Positions 1 through 7,058 of a stretch of 26,475 bases of DNA are shown one piece after another. A program made the translations under genes and the position numbers. The stretch is from CAKVOD01 sp964489405. GTDB taxonomy: Bacteria; Bacillota; Clostridia; Christensenellales; UBA1242. Where the stretch lies: positions 1 through 26,475 of the forward strand of contig CAZAYL010000015.1 of the NCBI GenBank assembly GCA_964489405.1, read 5' to 3'. Under the pieces are notes generated by a model, which saw only the letters and a program-made list of their open reading frames with translations, was not told where the DNA came from and ran no database searches. The first letter of the stretch is position 1. Each line of letters opens with the position of its first letter.

Positions 1-1
1 A

Positions 2-55
2 ATTGCATTTGTAATTGCGATAATAGTCTTTAAAAGCAAAATGAAAGAAAAATAG
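2..55 (+). CDS. C-terminal end of a membrane protein (5' part outside window)
   Basis: Frame 2 is open from the left edge and ends at a TAG at 53-55. The 17 visible residues are a strongly hydrophobic stretch (IAFVIAIIVF) followed by a basic tail (KSKMKEK). This is the usual pattern of a last transmembrane helix with a positively charged cytoplasmic end. A hairpin terminator follows 32 bases later on the same strand, which supports a real gene end. The protein family cannot be told from so few residues. It is convergent with the spoIIIA genes on the minus strand. Confidence 0.6.
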   Translation: MAFVIAIIVFKSKMKEK

Positions 56-86
56 TATTTGTTATTAAAATCTAAGATATTAAAAA

Positions 87-120
87 CACCCAACTTTCTT
101 TAAAATAGAGGTTGGGTTTT
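87..120 (+). terminator. Rho-independent terminator of the left-edge plus-strand gene
   Basis: ACCCAAC at 88-94 pairs with GTTGGGT at 111-117 across a 16-base loop, and a short T tract follows (TTTTATTG, 117-124). It lies 32 bases after the TAG at 53-55. Confidence 0.7.
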
Positions 121-132
121 ATTGTCGATTCA

Positions 133-161
133 TAGACAAATTGACATTTTTGTGATACAAT
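133..161 (+). promoter_or_regulatory. Sigma-A promoter with extended -10, reading into 168-432
   Basis: The -35 box TAGACA (133-138) and -10 box TACAAT (156-161) are separated by exactly 17 bases. The -10 is preceded by TGTGA, giving a TGn extended element. A TTGACA at 141-146 with TATAAA at 162-167 is an alternative, but its 15-base spacer is short. The predicted start is near 168. The same TGTGATA-type -10 occurs before ruvX, the topoisomerase B gene and infB. Confidence 0.65.
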
Positions 162-257
162 TATAAAGCATTTCAAAGATGCAGATTGTATTAAAGCAAA
201 CCGATAGTACAGTGTTTGCCGTGCCTATGACCATTAATATATGGTGGAGTGGTGCAA

Positions 258-419
258 ATGATTTTATTTCTTCTAATCTCATACGATACTGACTTAAATG
301 GCATGAACTTTAAAAATAGGGGTGTTGCAGTAGGAACACGATTACAACCTAAAATTCAAAGGTGGTTGCATTTGTATCATTTAGGTTGCCCTAACACAAG
401 AAAGAACGCGCAAAATTAA
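258..419 (+). CDS. Possible 53-aa small protein inside the RNA unit
   Basis: An ATG at 258 lies 8 bases after GGAG (246-249), which is good ribosome-site spacing. The frame stays open for 53 codons to TAA at 417-419. The product begins MILFLLISYDTD and ends in a basic segment (PNTRKNAQN). It has one Cys, no clear membrane helix and no family I can recognise. The reading frame runs through the 9-bp stem at 345-388 and its stop lies inside the terminator loop. That is awkward for a coding gene, so an untranslated RNA is at least as likely. Confidence 0.25.
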   Translation: MILFLLISYDTDLNGMNFKNRGVAVGTRLQPKIQRWLHLYHLGCPNTRKNAQN

Positions 420-432
420 GCGCGTTCTTTTT
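401..432. terminator. 10-bp terminator hairpin, probably bidirectional
   Basis: AAAGAACGCG (401-410) pairs perfectly with CGCGTTCTTT (421-430) around a 10-base A/T-rich loop. On plus it ends in TTTTT (428-432), closing the 168-432 RNA. On minus it ends in TTTCTT and lies about 47 bases past the spoIIIAE stop, so it may also end the spoIIIA transcript. Confidence 0.8.
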
Positions 433-478
433 GTTCCACATCATTTTATTTTGAACTCTTTTTGGTTGTAATGTGATG

Positions 479-1759
479 CTATTGATAAAATACATTCCCT
501 GTGCAAATAATTAATCCTATTGCAATTAGATACATAAATGATACACACAAAATCGTTGCGACTAAAAATCCCATATTTTTACCAAGAATATATAGAAAAT
601 TGCTAATTCGAGAATCTGAAATCGGTTCTATTATTGCTGAAGATAATTTCATACCCAAACTAAAAATGGCAATTTTAACAATGGGGATTATAATTGTAGC
701 AAGAAGTAAAAATAATCCCGTTACTCCAACTGCATTTTTTATAAGAATTGAACTTGACATTATCAAATTAAACCCATCCGACAAATATCCCCCAACAATT
801 GGCACAAAACTTTTGATAGCATATTTTGTAGTTTTGACTGACACTCCATCAAAACTTCCAGCACTTATTCCTTGAATAGTCAAAAAAGTGAGAAATAGTG
901 TCATAACAGTTCCTACTGTCCATTTAAATGCGCTTTTAAAAAAGGAAATAAACTTATTTAATTTTATGGTAGAAGTTAAGTTCCCTACAATAGTGAATAT
1001 GAAAGCGCAAATAAATAGTGGGAAAACAACGTAGTTAAATATTTGCATAACGCCAGAAACTAATACCGCCACAATTGGTTGAAAAACACTTACAGTAACT
1101 ACTCCCCCAAGTCCTGCAAGCAATGTCAACATTATTGGGAATATCAACTCCATTTGCGATTGCAAAGACAATAGCAATTCCCTCGTCATATTAGCCAAAT
1201 TCATTATAGATACTGAAAGAATAACAATAATTACACCAAAGCAAACAAAGTGTACAATATCCGCTACAGATTTATCATTTGTTTTGACACGTAAATTTGA
1301 CACAAAGGTACTTAATATTGAGATTGCACAAATTGTTGCAAGTAACGGAATAAAATTAAGAACTTCATCAAAAATTACGTTGAACACTTGTCCGATAAGC
1401 GTTGTTTCATCATTCGAAAAATCACTTGTCAATAATCTTGTAACTTTTTCAGAAAAACTTGTTGAACCAAAGATTTTTTGTTGTTCGGCGCCCATTTTAT
1501 CTAGTATTTCTTGAAATCCATTGAAATTAATGCCTTCCAGTTGTTGTCCAATTGTTTCAGTTAATTGTTCTTCTAATGCGTTATCATTTGTTGTTACATC
1601 TGACGCAAAAACATTAATAGTACATTTAAAATTAACAAGCAACAAAATTAATATTGATAGCAAAATAAGAATAATTAGCATAGTTTTATTTTGCTTAAAA
1701 TTGCTCGTTTGACTAAGTCTCATTCCCCTATATGTAAATTTATTTACGTTGTTTTTCAT
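479..1759 (-). CDS. spoIIIAE: Stage III sporulation protein AE
   Basis: This is the polytopic membrane protein of the SpoIIIA complex, made in the mother cell. In Bacillus it is part of the SpoIIIA-SpoIIQ channel that links mother cell and forespore and supports late forespore sigma-G activity. The 426 residues are slightly longer than the roughly 400 of B. subtilis. A hydrophobic segment at about 27-44 is followed by NVFASD, which looks like a signal or first membrane segment. After a soluble stretch rich in acidic residues (about 55-125), many hydrophobic segments run to the C terminus. The ATG overlaps the spoIIIAD stop by four bases, so the two are probably translationally coupled. It is the last spoIIIA gene here. 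AF, AG and AH do not follow, and a hairpin terminator lies downstream. Confidence 0.92.
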   Translation of the reverse strand: MKNNVNKFTYRGMRLSQTSNFKQNKTMLIILILLSILILLLVNFKCTINVFASDVTTNDNALEEQLTETIGQQLEGINFNGFQEILDKMGAEQQKIFGSTSFSEKVTRLLTSDFSNDETTLIGQVFNVIFDEVLNFIPLLATICAISILSTFVSNLRVKTNDKSVADIVHFVCFGVIIVILSVSIMNLANMTRELLLSLQSQMELIFPIMLTLLAGLGGVVTVSVFQPIVAVLVSGVMQIFNYVVFPLFICAFIFTIVGNLTSTIKLNKFISFFKSAFKWTVGTVMTLFLTFLTIQGISAGSFDGVSVKTTKYAIKSFVPIVGGYLSDGFNLIMSSSILIKNAVGVTGLFLLLATIIIPIVKIAIFSLGMKLSSAIIEPISDSRISNFLYILGKNMGFLVATILCVSFMYLIAIGLIICTGNVFYQ

Positions 1760-2139
1760 AGCAACCCTGTTATTATATTAATTATTGAAAAGAAAATAGG
1801 CATAGCTAGAATTAATATGACAATTTTCCCACCTAACATTATTTTATCTGCTATTGAAGAACTCCCACAATCTGCACACAAACTAGCACTAAATTCAGTT
1901 AAGTATCCTACGCCAATTATTTTTAACAAAACGCCAAACAATTCATTGCTAACTCCAGTTTTTGTAATTATTGAATTAAACATTAAAAACACACTGCTAA
2001 GAGCATTTATAATCTCAAAGATAATTAATAATGAGCCAGCTAACCCAATAAAAACAGCTATTTCAGGTTTTGTTTGCTTGACAACAAGAACAGCTATTGT
2101 TGTTATTATACCGATTGCAATAATTTTGAATATTTCCAT
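1756..2139 (-). CDS. spoIIIAD: Stage III sporulation protein AD
   Basis: A 127-residue integral membrane protein of the SpoIIIA complex. It shows an N-terminal hydrophobic helix (IFKIIAIGIITTIAVLVV), a second at about 27-50 and a C-terminal one (KIVILILAMPIFFSIINIIT). A short loop holds CADCGSSSIADK, which I take as part of the SpoIIIAD pattern. Length and position between AC and AE match the B. subtilis operon. Its stop overlaps the spoIIIAE start. The N terminus resembles that of SpoIIIAC (IIFKIAAIGILTAIVNQVLK), as expected because AC and AD share a related fold. It is inferred to act with AC and AE in the mother-cell engulfing membrane. Confidence 0.93.
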   Translation of the reverse strand: MEIFKIIAIGIITTIAVLVVKQTKPEIAVFIGLAGSLLIIFEIINALSSVFLMFNSIITKTGVSNELFGVLLKIIGVGYLTEFSASLCADCGSSSIADKIMLGGKIVILILAMPIFFSIINIITGLL

Positions 2140-2147
2140 ATTTATGC

Positions 2148-2342
2148 CTACAATGAAAATAAAACTTTTACACTTTCAAAAAGTTGACTAATCATATCAA
2201 TTAGCATAAACAGAACTATAATCACGCCAGCAAGCGTTGCTAATGTTGCAATTTCATCTTTTCCTGCATATTTCAAAACTTGATTAACAATTGCAGTTAA
2301 TATTCCTATTGCAGCAATCTTAAATATTATTTCTATACCCAT
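2148..2342 (-). CDS. spoIIIAC: Stage III sporulation protein AC
   Basis: A 64-residue protein with two hydrophobic helices (about 4-22 and 30-52), matching the usual size of SpoIIIAC. The loop between them, KYAGKDEIA, is close to the family pattern. Gene order AB-AC-AD and gaps of about 8-9 bases place it in one transcript with its neighbours. It is a small membrane part of the SpoIIIA-SpoIIQ apparatus. Confidence 0.92.
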   Translation of the reverse strand: MGIEIIFKIAAIGILTAIVNQVLKYAGKDEIATLATLAGVIIVLFMLIDMISQLFESVKVLFSL

Positions 2343-2351
2343 TATACACCT

Positions 2352-2825
2352 CTAGAGTAAACATATTGCAAGTGCAATACCAAACAAGACCCCTAATTTA
2401 GTTGAAATTTTGCCAAGATTATTGTATTCCTCCCTACATTTATTTAATACAAATTGTACTTGCTTGCTAAAATTTGTTAATCCAGCAATTTGATTTTCTG
2501 AATCACTTTTTCCTAAATAGTTAAATATATTCAATAATAATTGTTTTTCTTCTTTTTTTATCACGACAGTATCAAAATTGCTTTTGTCGTTGACGACTGA
2601 CATAATAATACTTTTCAAATGTTTAGAATCGTTTGATGTTTTAATATAATTAGTCAATATTGTGTTTATGTCATCTTTATAAAAACATATGTTGTTCATT
2701 GCGAAATGTAGTAAATTATCTAAATTTTCATAAAAAGTAATTCTATTTTTATAGTATTTTTGCACCCCCCAACCTATATAACTGGAGCACGCAACAATAA
2801 GAATGGATAAAATTATTTTAATCAT
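2352..2825 (-). CDS. spoIIIAB: Stage III sporulation protein AB
   Basis: A 157-residue protein with an N-terminal hydrophobic anchor (IKIILSILIVACSSYIGWG), a mostly alpha-helical soluble region, and a C-terminal hydrophobic end (LGVLFGIALAICLL). SpoIIIAB is distantly related to type II secretion F-type proteins. The near-terminal KLGVLFGIALAICLL end is typical of the family. It lies four bases after spoIIIAA, its likely ATPase partner, and nine bases before spoIIIAC. By analogy with secretion systems, AA would energise assembly around AB. Confidence 0.9.
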   Translation of the reverse strand: MIKIILSILIVACSSYIGWGVQKYYKNRITFYENLDNLLHFAMNNICFYKDDINTILTNYIKTSNDSKHLKSIIMSVVNDKSNFDTVVIKKEEKQLLLNIFNYLGKSDSENQIAGLTNFSKQVQFVLNKCREEYNNLGKISTKLGVLFGIALAICLL

Positions 2826-2829
2826 TTAT

Positions 2830-3735
2830 TCACATACACAAACATTTAAAATTTTTATCATATACTCCTTCAATTGTTCCTGCTCCATTTCTTGAAGATA
2901 AAACTACATAACGATTAAAAGATTTATTATGCAATAATTGCTGAAAATCTTTTTTCGTTTGTAAATTTTCGAGATTATCACAATGTGTTGTTGCAATTAC
3001 TTTTACGCCACAGCCTTGTGCATATAAAATCGCATTTATGTCATCTAAATTAGCTATTTCATCCGTCATAACAACATCTGGGCGCATACTACGAATTCCA
3101 TTTTCTAAGCCAAATTGTTTTGTGCAATTAGTAATAATATCGCAAAATATTCCTAGTCTATATTGTGGAAAGCCATTGACAACATTTGCAATTTCATTTC
3201 TTTCATCTACAATCAAGACATTTTGCATATATTTTTGCGAAATTTGAAATGCTAAATCACGAAGCAATGTTGTTTTCCCTGCTCCAGGTGGAGATAAAAT
3301 CAATGTATTTGAAATATGTGGTTCAGTTATAAATTCAATGATTTTTAAACTACAATTTTTTACTTCGTGCGGAAGTCTTATATTAATAGAGGAAAAATTT
3401 TTAATTGTCTTTATGCTTTCCTTTTCGCTAACACAAGTCCCTGCTAATCCAATTCTAATTCCCCCTTCAATTGTAATAAATCCTTTTTTTATTTCTTCAT
3501 TATAAGCATATATTGAATTTTCGCACGCATGTGTTATCACAAAATCAAGCATAGATTTATCACAAATTATACTTTTAGAAATTATATCTGTAATTCCATT
3601 TTCACCTAAATAATAAATCCCCCCATAATCTACAATAATTGGGGAATCTATTCGCATTCTAATTTCTCTTAATTTACCCAAATTAAGTTTTGCGATAGCT
3701 TGTCCTACTACAATAGGTAAATAACACTCAATCAT
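2830..3735 (-). CDS. spoIIIAA: Stage III sporulation protein AA (secretion-type ATPase)
   Basis: The ATPase of the SpoIIIA complex, related to type II and IV secretion and pilus ATPases. A Walker A motif (SPPGAGKTT, about residues 148-156) is followed by VDERNEIA (176-183), RSMRPDVVMTDEIA (215-228, the Walker B region) and a TTHCD element. Length 301 is near the B. subtilis protein. Upstream of the ATG is GAGG with proper spacing. It begins the spoIIIA operon. No sigma-A promoter is visible in the 3736-3802 gap. A mother-cell sigma-E promoter would be expected from known sporulation control, but I could not place both boxes. Confidence 0.95.
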   Translation of the reverse strand: MIECYLPIVVGQAIAKLNLGKLREIRMRIDSPIIVDYGGIYYLGENGITDIISKSIICDKSMLDFVITHACENSIYAYNEEIKKGFITIEGGIRIGLAGTCVSEKESIKTIKNFSSINIRLPHEVKNCSLKIIEFITEPHISNTLILSPPGAGKTTLLRDLAFQISQKYMQNVLIVDERNEIANVVNGFPQYRLGIFCDIITNCTKQFGLENGIRSMRPDVVMTDEIANLDDINAILYAQGCGVKVIATTHCDNLENLQTKKDFQQLLHNKSFNRYVVLSSRNGAGTIEGVYDKNFKCLCM

Positions 3736-3802
3736 TTTAACCTCATATAATATTTTATTATAGATATGACTTATTTATGATTATTGGAATAAATTTACAA
3801 CA

Positions 3803-3847
3803 AAAAAAGGCATTAATTTAATATCAAAGAATTAAATTTTTTGCCTT
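3803..3847 (-). terminator. Terminator of the nrnA-truB-endonuclease unit
   Basis: AAGGCA (3808-3813) pairs with TGCCTT (3842-3847), and an inner A/T stem (3816-3823 with 3832-3839) extends the hairpin. On the minus strand the arm ends in seven T residues (plus-strand A run 3803-3809). The hairpin starts immediately after the stop codon at 3850. Confidence 0.8.
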
Positions 3848-3849
3848 AT

Positions 3850-4707
3850 TTATAATTTAACGTTATTGTAAATATTTTTTAATTTTATTGCATCTTGAGC
3901 CATAATTTCTTTAGATTCGCAAATAATCGTCGTCTTATCCATTTTATATTCTTGCAAAAGTTCTGCAAGCGGTTCAAAAGGGGGGCCAAACTTTCCATTA
4001 TCCAAAGTTAAATGTTTTATTTCACCTTTTTCGGTAAACTCAATTTGGGAAAAATGTATATGTAATTGTTTCGCTTTTTCCTCCCCAATTTTATCAAACA
4101 AATAGTCTAGAATTTTTTGATATTCTTCTTTGCTGTTAAGTTTTCCCTGCATAACACAATTGATGTGTCCAAAATCCAAAGTAGGAATTAATGATTTGTG
4201 CATACAGCAAAAATCAATAATTTCTTGATATGTCCCAATTTGCGTAAATCGTCCCATAGTTTCAGGGCAAAGAATAATTCCACTACTAAAAAATCTTTCA
4301 TCAAATTGTTCCATAAACATATGAAGGTTATAATCTACATTCTTTAGTGCTTCTTCTCTTGGCATTTTCATACAACTTCCAATATGAACAACACATTTTT
4401 TGCCCCCAAATTTGATTAATTTTTCCAGTGAATTATTTATATATTCAAATGATTTTTTAACCGAATCTGGGTTTGGATTTGCTAAATTAATAAAGTATGG
4501 AGCGTGCACACTGATTTCAACCCCACACTCTTTTGCAATCAAACCATATTCAACAGCAGTTTCATCGCTAAGTGTTATTCCTCTGCCAAATGAATACTCA
4601 AATAAATCAAGTCCCAATCCTTTTATCCAAGAAAACGCTTCAGCAGTAGATTTATGTCCTTCTTCATAAAACTTTTTATCATTTCCTGACGGTCCAAATT
4701 TTATCAT
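3850..4707 (-). CDS. Endonuclease IV-like TIM-barrel protein (AP endonuclease family 2)
   Basis: The 285 residues match the endonuclease IV/xylose isomerase-like barrel, the fold of AP-site nuclease Nfo. Metal-ligand candidates appear in the expected order: H68 (SVHAPY), H108 (VVHIGS), E149 (CPETMG), D178 and H181 (TLDFGH), H218 (HIHFS), H232 (EIKH) and E264 (ICESKE). Nfo uses a D-x-H pair at the position of residues 230-232. Here it reads I-K-H with a Glu at 229, so one zinc ligand may be changed. It starts 7 bases after truB, so the two are cotranscribed, and a terminator follows. A DNA-repair nuclease is the best guess, but the barrel is shared with isomerases and the substrate is not certain. 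Confidence 0.8.
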   Translation of the reverse strand: MIKFGPSGNDKKFYEEGHKSTAEAFSWIKGLGLDLFEYSFGRGITLSDETAVEYGLIAKECGVEISVHAPYFINLANPNPDSVKKSFEYINNSLEKLIKFGGKKCVVHIGSCMKMPREEALKNVDYNLHMFMEQFDERFFSSGIILCPETMGRFTQIGTYQEIIDFCCMHKSLIPTLDFGHINCVMQGKLNSKEEYQKILDYLFDKIGEEKAKQLHIHFSQIEFTEKGEIKHLTLDNGKFGPPFEPLAELLQEYKMDKTTIICESKEIMAQDAIKLKNIYNNVKL

Positions 4708-4714
4708 ATTATCC

Positions 4715-5557
4715 TCAAATAAATCTAATAATCAATTTATATTTGCCATCAAATTGTGTAGCAATACCAAAATCAACGTCATTAAACTTTACTAAAAACA
4801 ATTGATTCTCGCCATTAGATAACAAATTAATATACCCTGTATTGTAAACTTCTTTATATATTATTTCATCGATATTAATCACATTATCGCCTAAAAGTTT
4901 GTTAGGCGTTATAACAATATTTTCATTGATACTATCAAAAGTGTGTGAATTTTCAATGGTAAATTCGCCACATTTTGTCCTTGTTAATTTGCTCATTATT
5001 GCATAAGTACGCAATTTACACGCTAAATCTCTTGCGATACTTCTAATATAGGTTCCTGCAGAACACTCAATTAAAAATTTGTATACATTGTTTCTAACTT
5101 GCTCTAACAACTCCAACTTGTAAATTGTAACATTCTTTGCTTTTAACTCAAAATTTATATTTTCACGAGCCAAATCATAGGCACGTTTCCCATTTATTTT
5201 TTTAGCTGAGTATTTTGGGGGAACTTGTGCTATATCGCCACATAATTGTGGTAATACTTGTAAAATTTCTTCACTTGTTGGAATTTTCCCCCCATTAGCA
5301 ATAATTTGTCCCTCTATATCAAGCGTATCGGTTTCATATCCAAATGTAAATTCTGCAATATATGTTTTTTCCTTTTTTAAATAATAATCAAATAATTTAG
5401 TACATTTACCAAGTGTTATAGGTAAAACTCCTTCAGCCATTGGGTCAAGTGTCCCTAAATGTCCAACTTTTTTTTCACCTAACAATTTACCTACTTTTCT
5501 GCACGCAGTGTTACTACTAAGACCGCAAGGTTTGTTAAGTATAACTATTCCATTCAT
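4715..5557 (-). CDS. truB: tRNA pseudouridine(55) synthase TruB
   Basis: Converts U55 in the T-loop of tRNA to pseudouridine. The N terminus MNGIVILNKPCGLSS is the TruB opening motif. The catalytic Asp is D38 in GHLGTLDPMAEGVLP. KTYIAEFTFGYETDTLDIEG and the later CSAGTYIRSIARDLA (about 165-180) are the other signatures. Length 280 is normal, with a C-terminal extension resembling the usual small PUA-like region. It starts two bases after the nrnA stop and is followed by the endonuclease IV-like gene. rbfA-nrnA-truB order is common in Firmicutes. The usual ribF neighbour is absent. Confidence 0.96.
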   Translation of the reverse strand: MNGIVILNKPCGLSSNTACRKVGKLLGEKKVGHLGTLDPMAEGVLPITLGKCTKLFDYYLKKEKTYIAEFTFGYETDTLDIEGQIIANGGKIPTSEEILQVLPQLCGDIAQVPPKYSAKKINGKRAYDLARENINFELKAKNVTIYKLELLEQVRNNVYKFLIECSAGTYIRSIARDLACKLRTYAIMSKLTRTKCGEFTIENSHTFDSINENIVITPNKLLGDNVINIDEIIYKEVYNTGYINLLSNGENQLFLVKFNDVDFGIATQFDGKYKLIIRFI

Positions 5558-5559
5558 AA

Positions 5560-6516
5560 CTATCCTTTTAAATATGTTGGTATTACTCTTAACAATTCGT
5601 CTAAAATTTTTTTACGAGTACCATAAATTTGACATCCAGATGCTCTCGAATGCCCACCACCCCCAAATTCTCTAGCAATCATATCAACATCAATGTCAAA
5701 CTTACTTCTAATACTAACCTTATAAACATTCTCACTAACCTCAGTCGCTAATATCGCAATCTCAACAGGTTCTATTGCTAAAATTTGATTCACAATTATT
5801 CCTGTATCATTAATATTTGCACCAATTTTTTGAAGTTCCTGCACAGAAATTGTTGACACTGCAAGGCGATTGTCTATAAAAAATTCAAGGTTATTCAACG
5901 CTGTTTTAAGTACCATAATGCCTTTCAAACTAACTGTATTCATATAACGACGATTTATATAATCAAAGTCAATCCCAATTTCAAATAATTTTGCGACCAC
6001 TATGTGCGAATTTGCAGTTGTATTATTATGCATAAAACCACCAGAATCGCGTATAATGCCAAGATATAATAACTCTGCCATTTTTTTGTCTATTTTAACT
6101 CCGATGTTAGAAAAAATATCATACAAGAACTCACATGTACTACAACTTGCTGTATTTAGAAAATTATAAGTTGCATATTCGGAAAATGACGTATGATGGT
6201 CAATTACAATGCAGTTTTTAGACTCCTTAACCATTTGTTCATAAATTCCAACTCTTTCAGATTTAGCACAATCTGTAATTATGATTAAATCAATATTTTG
6301 CGGTGTATCATATGTAATTAAATCGTTTATATCGAGTTTCCCAAACTCATCACACAACTTTTCTTGAAGATATACTTTTGCATTTTTCCCAATTTGCTGA
6401 AGCCAATACGCAACTGCACAAGCTGAACTTATTGCATCACCATCTGGAATTATATGCGTGAAAATAGCGATGCTCTTTGCAGCCGCAACTCTCTCTTTTA
6501 TAATATTATAATCCAT
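5560..6516 (-). CDS. nrnA: DHH-DHHA1 phosphoesterase (NrnA-type oligoribonuclease/pAp phosphatase)
   Basis: A 318-residue bifunctional NrnA-type enzyme that degrades very short RNA (nano-RNA) and dephosphorylates pAp. DHH-domain metal ligands are H21, D25 and D27 (HIIPDGD), D82 (IIITDC), D106-H107-H108 (VIDHHTS) and the Asp in GIIRDSGG (about 155). The C-terminal DHHA1 substrate motif GGGHSRASG is at about 285-293. It has an AAGGAG ribosome site and is probably the first gene of its own unit with truB and the TIM-barrel gene. The previous operon ends at 6677-6714 and a fair promoter lies at 6534-6562. Confidence 0.93.
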   Translation of the reverse strand: MDYNIIKERVAAAKSIAIFTHIIPDGDAISSACAVAYWLQQIGKNAKVYLQEKLCDEFGKLDINDLITYDTPQNIDLIIITDCAKSERVGIYEQMVKESKNCIVIDHHTSFSEYATYNFLNTASCSTCEFLYDIFSNIGVKIDKKMAELLYLGIIRDSGGFMHNNTTANSHIVVAKLFEIGIDFDYINRRYMNTVSLKGIMVLKTALNNLEFFIDNRLAVSTISVQELQKIGANINDTGIIVNQILAIEPVEIAILATEVSENVYKVSIRSKFDIDVDMIAREFGGGGHSRASGCQIYGTRKKILDELLRVIPTYLKG

Positions 6517-6533
6517 TTTAACTCCTTAATGTA

Positions 6534-6562
6534 ATTAAATTTGGTAACAATCAATTTATCAA
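6534..6562 (-). promoter_or_regulatory. Probable sigma-A promoter of nrnA-truB unit
   Basis: On the minus strand TTGATA (6557-6562) and TTTAAT (6534-6539) are 17 bases apart; each differs from consensus by one base. The predicted start is near 6527, leaving only about ten bases of leader with the AAGGAG site. The region is A/T rich, so chance matches are possible. Confidence 0.45.
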
Positions 6563-6676
6563 CCTAAATAATTTTGAAACTATCAAATGTGAAACAATTG
6601 AAAAAACTCATTTATTGCCACACCCTTTTAAAAAATTTAATACAACACATCATAAAAGTATTTTTTAGATAAAAAA

Positions 6677-6714
6677 TGTGGAGTGTTCCCAATACATCCC
6701 CCAACCACTCCACA
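6677..6714 (-). terminator. Terminator of the rimP-nusA-ylxR-infB-rbfA operon
   Basis: TGTGGAGTG (6677-6685) pairs perfectly with CACTCCACA (6706-6714) over a 20-base loop. Read on minus it is followed by six T residues (plus-strand A run 6671-6676). It starts six bases past the rbfA stop. Confidence 0.85.
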
Positions 6715-6720
6715 AAATAT

Positions 6721-7056
6721 TTATTTAATAGTTTTAAAAATTTCGCTTATTTTGTCTACATAATCAAGCGTTTCATCCAATTTAAAATGCAATTCAGGCA
6801 TCACTCTAATATCAATTTTTTCTGCAAGTTTTTTGCGAATGAAACCAGTGCATTTACAAATCGTTTGATAACAAACTTTTTTGTCCTTAGAATTGTAAAT
6901 GCTTAAATAAACTGTACAATGCGATAAGTCGTTAGTAATTCTCGCATCAGTAACAGTTATTATCCCATCAATACGTGGATCCTTGATTTCTTCTCTAAAT
7001 ATTGCAGACAATGCTTTAACAATTTCTTCATTCATTTTATCAATTCTATTACTCAT
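6721..7056 (-). CDS. rbfA: Ribosome-binding factor A
   Basis: A 111-residue KH-like protein that binds the 30S subunit during 16S rRNA 5'-end maturation. Family features are the N-terminal MSNRIDKMNEEIVKALS helix, REEIKDPRIDGIITVTDARI (about 22-41) with the DPR turn, the strand LSHCTVYLSIY, and the C-terminal RVMPELHFKLDETLDYVDKI. It starts two bases after infB and ends just before the operon terminator. Confidence 0.95.
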   Translation of the reverse strand: MSNRIDKMNEEIVKALSAIFREEIKDPRIDGIITVTDARITNDLSHCTVYLSIYNSKDKKVCYQTICKCTGFIRKKLAEKIDIRVMPELHFKLDETLDYVDKISEIFKTIK

Positions 7057-7058
7057 AA

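Larger units (their letters stand above)
168..432 (+). ncRNA. Candidate structured RNA of about 265 nt, family not recognised
   Basis: The segment lies between a good promoter (133-161) and a strong terminator (401-432). It folds by eye into a chain of hairpins: GCAT/ATGC at 168-182; GCAAAC/GTTTGC at 196-219; ACCAT/ATGGT at 230-245; GTGTT/AACAC at 322-339; and a 9-bp stem CAACCTAAA/TTTAGGTTG at 345-388 with an inner CAAA/TTTG stem (357-360/371-374). CAAATG at 255-260 could also pair with CATTTG at 369-374, which would be an alternative fold or pseudoknot. I do not recognise 6S, SRP, tmRNA, RNase P or a common riboswitch. The competing view is a 53-codon ORF at 258-419, listed separately. A riboswitch leader is unlikely because no plus-strand gene follows. 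Confidence 0.5.

Noticed and set aside
168..432. Known riboswitch or 6S/SRP RNA
   Set aside because: No consensus core of these families was seen, no plus-strand gene follows for a riboswitch, and the 5' and 3' ends do not form the long closing stem of 6S RNA.
3736..3802. Sigma-E promoter for spoIIIA
   Set aside because: A TCATATC-like stretch is present, but no matching second box at the right spacing could be placed in this A/T-rich gap.
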